Assembly (NCBI GenBank): GCA_965214795.1
Contig: OZ243976.1
Coordinates: forward strand, 3,348,001-3,412,000
From: JAJDXW01 sp965214795
GTDB taxonomy: Bacteria; Pseudomonadota; Gammaproteobacteria; HK1
Direction: 5' to 3'
Length of the DNA stretch: 64,000 nucleotides
Below the pieces are notes generated by a model, which saw nothing but the letters and a program-made list of their open reading frames with translations, was not told where the DNA came from and searched no databases. This document shows, piece by piece, positions 44,718 to 53,120 of the stretch (positions within the stretch are counted from its first letter, which is position 1; each line of letters begins with the position of its first letter). The translations under genes and the position numbers were made by a program.

Positions 44718-44939
44718 TCTGAAAAATCACCGACTTTCGTCGCGAGGGGGCCAAGATGCCCCACGATCTCATGGAGGGGTGGGCCGCCCGGACCGAAAGA
44801 GCGCGTGCGCGCGGCCGAGGGCGTAGTCGACACTACGCTCGACCTTGGCGCGTGCGCGCGGTCGAAGCGGCTTGCGGGGGTACGTCCCGCGGCCGCGAGC
44901 GGATGGGCGGTCGCAGCGGGAAGGCGGTGATTTTTCGGG
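44718..44939 (-). mobile_element. Element B, copy 3 (inverse orientation)
   Basis: The left end is slightly degenerate (TCTGAAAAATCACCGACTTT) and the right end is AAGGCGGTGATTTTTCGGG. The interior keeps the TTCGTCGCGAGG, GCGCGCGG and CGGTCGCAGCGGG blocks in the same order as copy 2. It lies in the divergent region between the gmaS-like gene and the GntR regulator, next to the predicted gmaS promoter. Confidence 0.82.
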
Positions 44940-45160
44940 TTGGCCACGGTGTCGGACACGGCGCGCGCGAGACGCGCCGGCCGCTCCACCTCCCCGCGGC
45001 GCGGCCTGGGGCGGACCCGGCGACGACCCTCGCCGGAGGCTGCGGAACCAGGGCCGGACCGGTTGCCGCCACGCGGTCCCGAGGCGGTCCCGGGACAGCT
45101 CCGGGGCGGCGCCGGCGAAGGACCGGCCGACCGGCATCGCAGCGTGCTTCAGGAGACACG

Positions 45161-45868
45161 ATGGCCATTGACTCCCCTCCCCGGCTGAGCGGCGGTTCCT
45201 GCAAGGTCGGGGCAGGAGACATCGCGGTTTACGTCCGGCGCCGGATCGCCGGCGGAGAGCTGCTCAACGGCGAGAGGCTCCCGCCCGAGCGGGCGTTCGC
45301 CGAACAGTTCGGCGTGTCGCGCGGCACCGTCCGCGACGCGTTGCGGCGGCTGGAGGAAGCGGGTTTCGTCGAGAAGCGCCCGGGAAGCGGCACCTACGTG
45401 GCCTACTGCGAGGTCGAGACGGCGTCGGTCGCCCGCTCGACGAGCCCCCTCGAGCTCATCGACACCCGCTACGCGCTGGAGCCGCAGATCGTGCGTCTCG
45501 CGGTGCTCAACGCCACCGAGCGGGCGCTTGCCAAGGCGGAGCGGGCGCTCGAAGTGATGGAACGGAGCGAACACGACGCGGACGGGTTCGCGGTGGGCGA
45601 CGAGGCGTTCCACCTCGCCCTCGCGGAATGCACGAGGAACGCGATGCTGGTCTGGATCACGGAACGGGTGAGCGAGGTTCGCAACAATGCGGAGTGGGCG
45701 AGAATGCGCCAGCTCACCTTGTCCAGGACGACGATCCGGCGCTACAACGCGCAGCACCGGGAGGTCTTCGAAGCCGTGCGGCGGCGCGATGCGGAGCGGG
45801 CATACCGGGCGATGCGGCAGCATCTGGACTTCGCCCGGCAATCCCTGATTGACGCCGCATCGTCGTGA
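45161..45868 (+). CDS. GntR-family transcriptional regulator, FadR (FCD) subgroup
   Basis: 235 residues: N-terminal winged helix-turn-helix (GDIAVYVRRRIAGGELLNGE, LPPERAFAEQFGVSRGTVRD, RLEEAGFVEKRPGSGTYV) and an all-helical FCD effector domain (LIDTRYALEPQIVRLAVLNA; His candidates for metal or ligand in EAFHLAL and AQHREVFEAV). ATG 45161 follows AGGAGA. It lies between the gmaS-mgsABC operon (divergent) and tdm (co-directional), so it is the obvious candidate regulator of the methylamine genes. The effector could be TMA, TMAO or gamma-glutamylmethylamide; this is inference. Confidence 0.87.
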   Translation: MAIDSPPRLSGGSCKVGAGDIAVYVRRRIAGGELLNGERLPPERAFAEQFGVSRGTVRDALRRLEEAGFVEKRPGSGTYVAYCEVETASVARSTSPLELIDTRYALEPQIVRLAVLNATERALAKAERALEVMERSEHDADGFAVGDEAFHLALAECTRNAMLVWITERVSEVRNNAEWARMRQLTLSRTTIRRYNAQHREVFEAVRRRDAERAYRAMRQHLDFARQSLIDAASS

Positions 45869-46226
45869 GGGCGGCCGGTGCCGGAATGCGCGTGTACGTC
45901 ACCCTTCCCGAGTCGGTCCGGATCCGGTCGGTCAGGACCATTTCTTGTCGTGACCGAGGGCGGGCGGCGGGTGCGGATCGGCCTGCCGTGCGGTCGAGGG
46001 CAACTTCACGGGGCCCGAACCGACCCGCGGCCGACGAAATGCGCTCCCCGATTGCCCGCCGAATCGGCCCGGTTCACCCGTCGCCGGACAAAAAACGAGC
46101 CCTGTCCGGTCGGTCCGTTCGTTTGATCGTCGGCCTGCGATCTGATGAAATTCCCGTCGGCTTCGCGAGTCGCGGCCGACACGCCCGATTCGCCGCCGAC
46201 GCAGGCCAGCGGGAGAGGCACGGCAC
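45869..46226. other. Intergenic region with repeat E copy 2, upstream of tdm
   Basis: 358 bp between the GntR gene and tdm. About 45968-46040 is the inverse counterpart of 28938-29005. It probably contains the tdm promoter; no clear -35/-10 pair stands out. The tdm ribosome binding site GGGAGAGG is at 46211-46218. Confidence 0.5.
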
Positions 46227-48611
46227 GTGATTCCAGCGCCACCCCCGGCCCTCGCGGGCACGCCCTCGCGTCGCGGCCCGGTTCTGGTTCCGGGCCTCCC
46301 CGTGCTCCCCCCCGGCCTGGAACGCCACCCGGTCCCCGGCGGCGGCACCCGCACCCTGACCCTCGACCCCGGCGACGAACTCACCGTGATCGACCGCGAG
46401 GGGCGGCAACCGTGCGAGCTGGTCGTCTTCGATCGCGAGGGACGTTCCGACCCCGCCCTCATCGGCGCATCCGGGTCCGGATCTCCGGCCGGGATCCAGG
46501 CGGCTCTCGAGCGCGGCGTCCCGTCGGCGCAGCGCGTCCGCGAAGCCCTTGCATCCCGCGGCCTCGACTTCGGCCGGGCGACCGCGGTCCGGCTCTTCGG
46601 CGGCGAGTCGCGCCCGGGCGAAGCGGCCTCGTTCGTCGCGACCGCTCCCGCCACCCTGGTGGCCGGCGCCCCGGGCGGCCCGATGCCGGCGCACGAGCAG
46701 TGCCCCCCGACCGAGATCGTGCTCTACGTCCGGCGCGACGGCCGGACCAATGCGAAACCGGCGGACGGCCCGCCTCCCCCGCTCGCGGAGGCGCTTCTCG
46801 ACTTCAACATCGCGCCGGGCTCGGCGAGGGGCTACGAGGTCCGGGCAGGCCAGCTCATCCAGATCGTCGACGTGAAGGGGCGCGAGTGCACCGACTTCCA
46901 GGCCTTCAGCCTGCGCGCCCTCGACCGGGGCCTCGAGCGCGAGATCGATCCCACCTCCACCCGCACCCTGATGGGTTCGCTCTATCCCGTTCCGGGGCTC
47001 TACTCGAAGTACTACACCGTCGATCACGAGCCCCTGCTCGAGCTCGTGCAGGATACCTGCGGGCGGCACGATTCCTTCGGCCTCGCCTGCACCGCGCGCT
47101 ACTACGAGGACCTGGGATACCCCGGCCATGCGAACTGCTCGGACAACATCAACGCCGAGGGTGCGCGGTTCGACATCCGGCCGCGCGCCGGATGGCCGGC
47201 CATCAACTTCTTCTACAACACCATGCTCGACGACACGAACGCCATCGGGATGGACGACCCCTGGTCGCGCCCGGGCGACTTCGTGCTCATGCGCGCGCTC
47301 ACCGATCTCGTCTGCTTCTCCACCGCCTGTCCCTGCGACATCGATCCCGCGAACGGGTGGAACCCGACCGACATCCAGGTGCGGGTGTATGACCGCAACG
47401 AGGACTTCAAGCCAGCCGCGGGGTTCCGTATGACCGCCGACGCCGACGTACGGTTGACGAAGCAAACCGGATTCCATGACTGTTTCGCCGCCCGCACGCG
47501 GAACTTCGTCGAGTACAACGGCTACTGGCTCCCCCGGGACTTCCCCGGCCACGGGGCGATCGACGAGTACTGGGCGTGCCGGGAACGAGCCGCGGTGATG
47601 GATCTCTCGCCGCTTCGCAAGTACGAAGTGCTCGGGCCGGATGCCGAGGCGCTGCTTCAGCTCTGCGTGACCCGCAACGTACGGCGGCTCGCCACCGGGC
47701 AGGTCGTGTACACCGCGATGTGCTACGAGCACGGCGGCATGATCGACGACGGCACCGTCTTCCGGCTCGGGGACAACAACTTCCGGTGGATCGGCGGCAA
47801 TGACCTTTCGGGTCTCCGGCTCCGCGAGCAGGCCGAGCGTTGCGGGCTCGATGCGTGGGTGAAGACCTCGACGGACGAACTCGCCAACATCGCGGTGCAG
47901 GGACCGAAGAGCCGGGAGGTCCTCGAGCGCATCCTCTGGACGGCCCCTGCCTGGCAGACCGTCGGCGAACTCGCCTGGTTCCGGTTCTCGGTCGCGCGTC
48001 TCCGCGATTTCCACGGCATGGCCCTGGTCGTGTCGCGGACGGGCTACACCGGAGAGCTCGGGTACGAGCTTTTCTGCCATCCGAAGGATGCCCGGACCCT
48101 CTTCGACGCGGTCATGGAAGCGGGCGAGCCGTTCGGGATCACGCCGTTCGGGCTCGCCGCGCTCGACATGGTCCGCATCGAGGCGGGGCTCGTCTTCGCG
48201 GGCTGCGAGTTCTGCGATCGGACCGACCCGTTCGAGGCGGGTATCGGGTTCACCGTGCCCCTCAAGTCGAAGACCGACGACTTCATCGGCCGCGAAGCCC
48301 TTGAACGGCGCAAGGCGCACCCCATCCGCCGGCTCGTCGGGCTGGACCTCGAGGGCGGGCTGGTACCCTCCACCGGCGACTGCGTGCGGGTCGGGCGGGC
48401 GCAGGTCGGGGAGATCACATCGGCAGTACGCTCGCCCATCCTGGGAAGGGTCATCGCGCTGTGCCGCATGGACGTGACCCACGCGGCGCTCGGGACGGAG
48501 GTGGAGGTCGGCCAGCTCGACGGCCACCAGAAGCGCATTCCGGCCCGCGTCGTCCCCTTCCCGCACTTCGACCCCGGAAAGCGGCGGGTTCGCGGCGACT
48601 ACGGCGGCTGA
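46227..48611 (+). CDS. tdm: Trimethylamine N-oxide demethylase (DUF1989 + GcvT-type folate domain)
   Basis: Converts TMAO to dimethylamine and formaldehyde, which tetrahydrofolate can capture. 794 residues. Residues about 30-180 resemble part of a DUF1989 domain, about 195-400 are the zinc-binding DUF1989 domain and about 425-794 the GCV_T folate domain (YTAMCYEHGGMIDDGTVFRL, VSRTGYTGELGYELFC, LDMVRIEAGLVFAGCEF). Asp223, Cys288, His301, Cys304 and Cys368 (in CTDFQ, FGLACTA, GHANC and ACPCD) all match, with one constant offset of 25, the residues I recall for the Methylocella silvestris enzyme (Asp198, Cys263, His276, Cys279, Cys343). Start GTG 46227 with GGGAGAGG 8 bases before it. Confidence 0.93.
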   Translation: MIPAPPPALAGTPSRRGPVLVPGLPVLPPGLERHPVPGGGTRTLTLDPGDELTVIDREGRQPCELVVFDREGRSDPALIGASGSGSPAGIQAALERGVPSAQRVREALASRGLDFGRATAVRLFGGESRPGEAASFVATAPATLVAGAPGGPMPAHEQCPPTEIVLYVRRDGRTNAKPADGPPPPLAEALLDFNIAPGSARGYEVRAGQLIQIVDVKGRECTDFQAFSLRALDRGLEREIDPTSTRTLMGSLYPVPGLYSKYYTVDHEPLLELVQDTCGRHDSFGLACTARYYEDLGYPGHANCSDNINAEGARFDIRPRAGWPAINFFYNTMLDDTNAIGMDDPWSRPGDFVLMRALTDLVCFSTACPCDIDPANGWNPTDIQVRVYDRNEDFKPAAGFRMTADADVRLTKQTGFHDCFAARTRNFVEYNGYWLPRDFPGHGAIDEYWACRERAAVMDLSPLRKYEVLGPDAEALLQLCVTRNVRRLATGQVVYTAMCYEHGGMIDDGTVFRLGDNNFRWIGGNDLSGLRLREQAERCGLDAWVKTSTDELANIAVQGPKSREVLERILWTAPAWQTVGELAWFRFSVARLRDFHGMALVVSRTGYTGELGYELFCHPKDARTLFDAVMEAGEPFGITPFGLAALDMVRIEAGLVFAGCEFCDRTDPFEAGIGFTVPLKSKTDDFIGREALERRKAHPIRRLVGLDLEGGLVPSTGDCVRVGRAQVGEITSAVRSPILGRVIALCRMDVTHAALGTEVEVGQLDGHQKRIPARVVPFPHFDPGKRRVRGDYGG

Positions 48612-48662
48612 GGCGAACCCCCGAGCAAGCACGAGGCATCACGCTTCCCGGTGGGGGCATCT

Positions 48663-48716
48663 CCCGGTACACCTTGTTCCGGCCCTCGGACTGTCCGAAC
48701 AACCCGGACCACCTCA
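48663..48716. repeat. Repeat F, copy 2
   Basis: 54 bp matching 36701-36754 with one difference (GTCCGAACAACC here). It lies in the 167-bp gap between tdm and the livG-like gene, so it would be in the transcript if these genes are one operon. Confidence 0.8.
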
Positions 48717-48778
48717 CCCGCCGGGCCGCCGCCGCCGGTTGCTTTCCGGCCCTGGTCTGGTCAAATGGTTCCGGACCG

Positions 48779-49576
48779 ATGGCAAGGGGTTCTTCGCAGT
48801 TGGCTGCTTCCGCGACGACACTCGAAGTTCGGAACCTCACCCGCCGATTCGGCGGCCTGTTCGCGGTCTCCGATCTCTCCTTCTCCGTCGAGGCGGGCGA
48901 GATCCGGGGGCTCATCGGGCCCAACGGGGCGGGGAAGACCACCACCTTCAACGTGATCAGCGGCTTCTATCCGCCGAGCGAGGGGCGGGTGCTGTTCCTC
49001 GGGGACGACATCTCCGGGATGCCCACGAATGCCATCGCGGCCCGTGGGCTCGTGCGGACGTTTCAGGCGACGACCCTCTTCCGGGAGTTCACCGTGCTCG
49101 AAAACGTGCTGGTGGGCTGCCATCTTCAGGCTCGCACCGATCCCTTCCGGGCGCTGCTCGGAACGGACCGGGCGCGCGAGGACGCGGCCCGCACCAAGGC
49201 GGTCGGGATCCTGGAGTTCTTCGGGCTCGAGAAACGCCGCAACGACCCCGGCATGAGCCTCCCCCACGGTCTTCAGCGGGCGCTCGGGATGGCGGTGGCG
49301 TTCGCCGCCGATCCGAAGCTCCTGCTGCTGGACGAGCCGTTCACCGGCATGAACCCCGAAGAGACCCGCCGGATGATGGACATCGTGCGCAAGGTGCGGG
49401 ACCGGGGCATCACGATCCTGCTCGTGGAGCACGACATGCGGGCGGTGATGGGGCTCTGCGACCGGATCACGGTGCTCAACTTCGGCCGGCTGCTCACCGA
49501 GGGGACCCCCGAGGAGGTGCGTCGCCACCCGGAGGTGATCGAGGCGTATCTCGGAGCGGCAGCGAATGCTGCTTGA
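48779..49576 (+). CDS. Branched-chain amino-acid-type ABC transporter ATPase (LivG-like)
   Basis: 265 residues: Walker A LIGPNGAGKTTTFNVISGFY, signature LPHGLQRALGMAVAFAADPK (the usual LSGG/SYGQQR is altered to LPHGLQR), Walker B LLLLDEPFTGMNPEE and H-loop LVEHDMRAVM, all of LivG type. One of two ATPases of the importer spread over 48.8-54.4 kb. It reads in the same direction as tdm, 167 bp downstream, and overlaps the LivF-like gene by 11 bp. The GTG/ATG choice near 48779 is not certain, since no strong ribosome binding site is seen. Confidence 0.88.
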   Translation: MARGSSQLAASATTLEVRNLTRRFGGLFAVSDLSFSVEAGEIRGLIGPNGAGKTTTFNVISGFYPPSEGRVLFLGDDISGMPTNAIAARGLVRTFQATTLFREFTVLENVLVGCHLQARTDPFRALLGTDRAREDAARTKAVGILEFFGLEKRRNDPGMSLPHGLQRALGMAVAFAADPKLLLLDEPFTGMNPEETRRMMDIVRKVRDRGITILLVEHDMRAVMGLCDRITVLNFGRLLTEGTPEEVRRHPEVIEAYLGAAANAA

Positions 49577-50273
49577 AGTCCGCGACGCCACCGTCCACTA
49601 TCACAAGGTGGTCGCCCTCCGCGGGGTCAGCATGGATGTGCCGGACCGCTCCGTGGTCACCATCATCGGCGCCAACGGGGCGGGGAAGAGCACGCTGCTG
49701 CGTGCGATCTCGGGCCTCGAGACGCTTTCGGAGGGCGAGATCCGGTTCGACGGGCGGCGCATCGACGGGACCCCGCCCGAGAAGTTGGTAGCCCTCGGGG
49801 TCGCCCAGGTGCCCGAGGGGCGGCGCATCTTCCCCGGCCTCACCGTTCAGGAGAACCTCAACACCGGGGCCTATCTCCGCCGCGACCACGAGGCGGTGGG
49901 AAGGGACCTCGACGGCGTCTTCGACCATTTTCCGAGGCTCAAGGAACGGCGGCGGCAATGGGCCAGGACCCTCTCGGGCGGCGAGCAGCAGATGCTCGCC
50001 ATCGGACGGGCCCTCATGTCGAACCCGAGGCTCCTGCTTCTCGACGAGCCGACGGTGGGCCTCTCGCCGGTGCTCGTGGCGGAGATGGCGCGGATCATCC
50101 GGGAGATCCACGAACGGGGGGTGCCGGTGGTCCTCGTGGAGCAGAACGCGGAGCTCGCGCTGCAGCTCGCCGATTATGCTTACGTGCTGGAGATCGGCTC
50201 GGTGGCCCTGCACGGCCCGGCGGCCGACCTGCACGCGAACGTGCACGTGCGCCGCGCGTACCTCGGCGCCTGA
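49566..50273 (+). CDS. Branched-chain amino-acid-type ABC transporter ATPase (LivF-like)
   Basis: 235 residues, the usual LivF size. Walker A IIGANGAGKSTLLRAISGLE, VPEGRRIFPGLTVQENLNTG, signature LSGGEQQMLAIGRALMSNPR, Walker B LLLLDEPTVGLSPVL and LVEQNAELALQLADYAYVLE are all LivF-typical. It pairs with the LivG-like ATPase. The permease and binding-protein genes lie convergently downstream, separated by element B4 and a VapC remnant. This split arrangement of one transporter is unusual. Confidence 0.9.
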   Translation: MLLEVRDATVHYHKVVALRGVSMDVPDRSVVTIIGANGAGKSTLLRAISGLETLSEGEIRFDGRRIDGTPPEKLVALGVAQVPEGRRIFPGLTVQENLNTGAYLRRDHEAVGRDLDGVFDHFPRLKERRRQWARTLSGGEQQMLAIGRALMSNPRLLLLDEPTVGLSPVLVAEMARIIREIHERGVPVVLVEQNAELALQLADYAYVLEIGSVALHGPAADLHANVHVRRAYLGA

Positions 50274-50368
50274 GCCCGCCCGCCGGCCAGCGGAGCGCTC
50301 GCGAGCGCGGGCACGTCGAGCCCCGACGCCCGGCCCGCCGCACCGAGCGCCCGGTCCAGGGCAGCTGA

Positions 50369-50579
50369 CCCGAAAAAATCACCGACTTCCCGCTGCGGCC
50401 GCCCATCCGCTCGCGGTAGCGGGACGTACTCCCTCGATCCGCTTCGACAGCGCGCACGCGCCAGTGTCGACTACGCCTCGGCAGCGCGCACGCGCTCTTT
50501 CGGTCCGGGTGGCCCATTCCCCCATGAGATTTGGGGCATCCTTGGCGCCCTCGCGACGAAAGTCGGTGATTTTTTCGGG
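50369..50579 (+). mobile_element. Element B, copy 4
   Basis: The shortest complete copy (211 bp) with perfect 20-bp ends CCCGAAAAAATCACCGACTT / AAGTCGGTGATTTTTTCGGG. CTGA occurs on both sides, a possible 4-bp target duplication. It lies between the convergent livF-like and livM-like genes and interrupts a VapC-like remnant. The inverted ends could also form a stem in either transcript. Confidence 0.9.
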
Positions 50580-50665
50580 CTGAGAGGGAGCCGCAGCCCG
50601 ACCGCACGCTCCAGGTACATCGCGTCGTAGACGGAGGTCCCGTGCACATTCGCAGGCTCGAGGCC
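50580..50665 (-). pseudogene. VapC/PIN-domain C-terminal remnant cut by element B4
   Basis: About 28 codons on the minus strand read GLEPANVHGTSVYDAMYLER and then AVGLRLPLS. This matches the conserved C-terminal block of PIN toxins (normally HGLTVYDALYLELAxRxGLPLAT). The frame continues straight into the end of element B4, so the toxin's last strand is missing, and nothing recognisable remains of its N-terminal half. Confidence 0.6.
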
Positions 50666-50869
50666 CGGGCCCCGGACGCGGGACGTGGAGACGGGGTCGA
50701 CTTCGATTCCAATCAATCAATCGGACCCGCACGCCATATGGGCGACCGCCCCACCCCCCGCGATGCGGCGAGGGCCGGTCCGGCCTCGAATCAGGTCCGG
50801 GGCCGGGCACCGAGGTTTGCCGGGGGTCTTGTGTGAACGACCCGATACCCGGGGCGCCAGTGACGGACA

Positions 50870-51862
50870 CTACTCCAGGGCGCTCCCCCGAGCGCGGGCG
50901 AAGGCCCGCCTGAACTTCGGCCCGAGGCTCTCGAGCCCGTCCGGAAGGAACAGGATGGACGCGATGAGGATCGCGCCGTAGATGAGTGGGCGAGCCTGGT
51001 CCACCCCCAGCTCGCGGAGCACGATCTCGTTCACCACCGTCAGCGCCACGACGCCGAAGATGGGGCCGTAAATGGTGGCCGTCCCTCCGACGATGACCCA
51101 CACCAGCACGTAGACCATCGCCTCCACGTCGAACTGGTTCGGATTCACCGTCCCGAGATAGTGTGCGAGGAGGGCGCCCGCGAGACCCGCGAAGAACGAG
51201 GCGATGACGAAGGCGAGGGTCCGGTAGCGGCGGGTATCGATCCCGACCGCTTCGGCGAGCTTGTCCTGCCAGTGGATCGCGTGAAAGGTGAGCCCGATGC
51301 GCGAGCGCTCGAAGCGGCGCAGGATCAGGAGGGAGGCAGTGACCACCACAAGACACAGGTAGTAGTAGCCGACCGGGTCGAAGAACGCGACGTCGACGAC
51401 CCCGAGGTCGATGTCCGGGAAGGAGGGGATGAGCTTCAGGCCCTTCGGACCGCCGAACGGCTCGCGGAATCGTTTCCAGCAGAGCCGGATCACCTCCCCC
51501 GCCGCGAAGGAGCCGATGAGGAAGTAGAAAGCTTTCATGCGGAACAGCGGGAAGCTCAGCACGTAGGCGGTGAGGGCGGCGGCGGCAGCGCCGAGCGGCA
51601 TCGCGAGCGGTACCGGCACTCCGAGCCGCTTGGCGATGAGAGAGCTGGCGTAGGCGCCGACCCCCACGATCACCATGTGCGCGAGAGACCATTCCCCGGT
51701 GAGGGTGAGGAGCCGGTAGCTCACCACCACCAGGACGTTGATGACGAGGAAGACCGCCACCTCCTTCTGCGAGAAGCTGAGCGCGTGGGGCAGGACGATG
51801 AGCCCCGCGAAGATCGCCGCGAGGGCCGCCCGGTATCCCCAGCCGTGACCAGCGTTCCTCAT
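50870..51862 (-). CDS. Branched-chain amino-acid-type ABC transporter permease (LivM-like)
   Basis: 330 residues with about ten hydrophobic segments. LivM markers are TGEWSLAHMVIVGVGAYASS near the N-terminus, RFERSRIGLTFHAIHWQDKL (the cytoplasmic loop contacting the ATPase), KVVAF-like TLAFVIASFFAGLAGALLAH, and GGTATIYGPIFGVVALTVVN. It lies 61 bp downstream of the LivH-like gene on the same strand. Part of the importer linked to tdm and tmm. Confidence 0.9.
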   Translation of the reverse strand: MRNAGHGWGYRAALAAIFAGLIVLPHALSFSQKEVAVFLVINVLVVVSYRLLTLTGEWSLAHMVIVGVGAYASSLIAKRLGVPVPLAMPLGAAAAALTAYVLSFPLFRMKAFYFLIGSFAAGEVIRLCWKRFREPFGGPKGLKLIPSFPDIDLGVVDVAFFDPVGYYYLCLVVVTASLLILRRFERSRIGLTFHAIHWQDKLAEAVGIDTRRYRTLAFVIASFFAGLAGALLAHYLGTVNPNQFDVEAMVYVLVWVIVGGTATIYGPIFGVVALTVVNEIVLRELGVDQARPLIYGAILIASILFLPDGLESLGPKFRRAFARARGSALE

Positions 51863-51923
51863 CGACGTCCCGCCTCGCTCCGGCTCCCGCTGCCGGTCTC
51901 GCCCACCCCGCCCGTCCCCGGCC

Positions 51924-52799
51924 TCAATCCCGTTCCCGGACCCCGAGCAGGCCGGTCGGCCGCACGACGAGCACGAGCAGCATGAGCAACAGGCCGACGA
52001 TGTCGGCGATCACCCCGTCGGAGAACGTCGTCACGAAGGTGTGAACGAACCCGTAGAGAATCGCCGCCACGACCGCGCCCCCGAGGCTGCCGAGCCCGCC
52101 GACGATGGTGACGATGAAGGCGGTGACGATCACCGAGTGCCCCATGTACGGATAGGTGCGAACGAGGGGCGCCGCGAGCGCCCCCGCCACCCCGGCCATC
52201 GCGGCCGCGATGAACATCGCGAGGCGGGCCGTCCGATTGATCGAGATCCCCTGCAGGGCCGCCGCCTCCGGATCCTGCGCGCAGGCCCGAAGCGCCCAGC
52301 CGAAGCGCGTCCGGCGAAGGAACACCCAGAGCGATCCGAGCACGATCCCCGCCCCGATGATGACGTTGAGGCGCTGGACGGCGACGACCACGCCTTCCAG
52401 CCCGAAGAGGTGGAACGTCGCCTGGCTCGCCGGGGCGATGTGCTCCATCCGCACCCCGAATCCCATGGCGATGGCCGCCTGCAGAATGAGCAGCAGGCCG
52501 ATGGAAGCGATGAGTCCCGCGAGCGGACTGTCGCGCACCGGCCGGAACAGGGCCCGCTCCATCACGATTCCGAGCCCCCCCACGAAGACGAGCCCGATCA
52601 TGACGGCGAAAAAGAAGGGGAACTCCCGGTCCGCATACACGAACACGACGCAGTAGGCGCCGAGCATGAACAGCTCCCCGTGGGCGAAGTTGACCACCCC
52701 CATCACGCCGAAGATGAGCATGAGGCCGACCGCGATGAGCGCCATGAAGCTCGCCGCGTAGACGGCGTTGACACAGGTTTGCAGCAGCAGCTCGGTCAT
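51924..52799 (-). CDS. Branched-chain amino-acid-type ABC transporter permease (LivH-like)
   Basis: 291 residues beginning MTELLLQTCVNAVYAASFMA and carrying LIFGVMGVVNFAHGELFMLG, TRFGWALRACAQDPEAAALQ and GGLGSLGGAVVAAILYGFVH, all diagnostic for LivH. ATG 52799 gives the usual N-terminus; an upstream in-frame start at 52856 adds an Arg-rich stretch and is rejected. It lies 321 bp downstream of the binding-protein gene. Confidence 0.9.
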   Translation of the reverse strand: MTELLLQTCVNAVYAASFMALIAVGLMLIFGVMGVVNFAHGELFMLGAYCVVFVYADREFPFFFAVMIGLVFVGGLGIVMERALFRPVRDSPLAGLIASIGLLLILQAAIAMGFGVRMEHIAPASQATFHLFGLEGVVVAVQRLNVIIGAGIVLGSLWVFLRRTRFGWALRACAQDPEAAALQGISINRTARLAMFIAAAMAGVAGALAAPLVRTYPYMGHSVIVTAFIVTIVGGLGSLGGAVVAAILYGFVHTFVTTFSDGVIADIVGLLLMLLVLVVRPTGLLGVRERD

Positions 52800-52928
52800 G
52801 GACTCAGGGGCGGTTCCGCTCGCCCGTGCGAAGGCTGCCGTTCGCCCCCTCCGCAATCGAGCGCGCGGAGGCGTGGACGCGGGGCGATCTCACGCGGTGG
52901 CTCCCGACCCGGGCAGGTCGGGCTGGCG

Positions 52929-52994
52929 CAGCGCAATTCGACATTGGCGGCTGCGTCCGACCTTCGGTCAGGCCGGCGTGAAACGACCTTGGCC
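52929..52994. repeat. A-tail repeat fragment in the livJ-livH gap
   Basis: CAGCGCAATTCGACATTGGC, GCGTCCGACCTTC and GGCGTGAAACGACCTTGGC correspond to the tail of repeat A (24078-24137, 4045-4090). The rest of the 321-bp gap (52800-53120) shows nothing else. Confidence 0.6.
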
Positions 52995-53120
52995 GCGGAC
53001 AGGGTCGGGCGCTCGGACCCGTGGCCCGCCACCGGACGGCCGGAGAGGCGGCAAGCGCCGCCCACCTCCCCGGCCGCCGGTTCTCGAAGGCGATGCGAGT
53101 GCCCGGCCGGCGGATCGGAA

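Noticed and set aside
46227..48611. Calling the DUF1989-GcvT fusion a glycine cleavage T protein or dimethylglycine oxidase
   Set aside because: The N-terminal zinc-binding DUF1989 domain with all five TMAO demethylase site residues, and no FAD-binding DAO domain, fit Tdm instead.
50369..50579. Element B4 as a plain intrinsic terminator
   Set aside because: The inverted ends are about 170 bp apart, without a short-loop hairpin and U-run, and the same sequence occurs in four non-terminator places; termination could still be a side effect.
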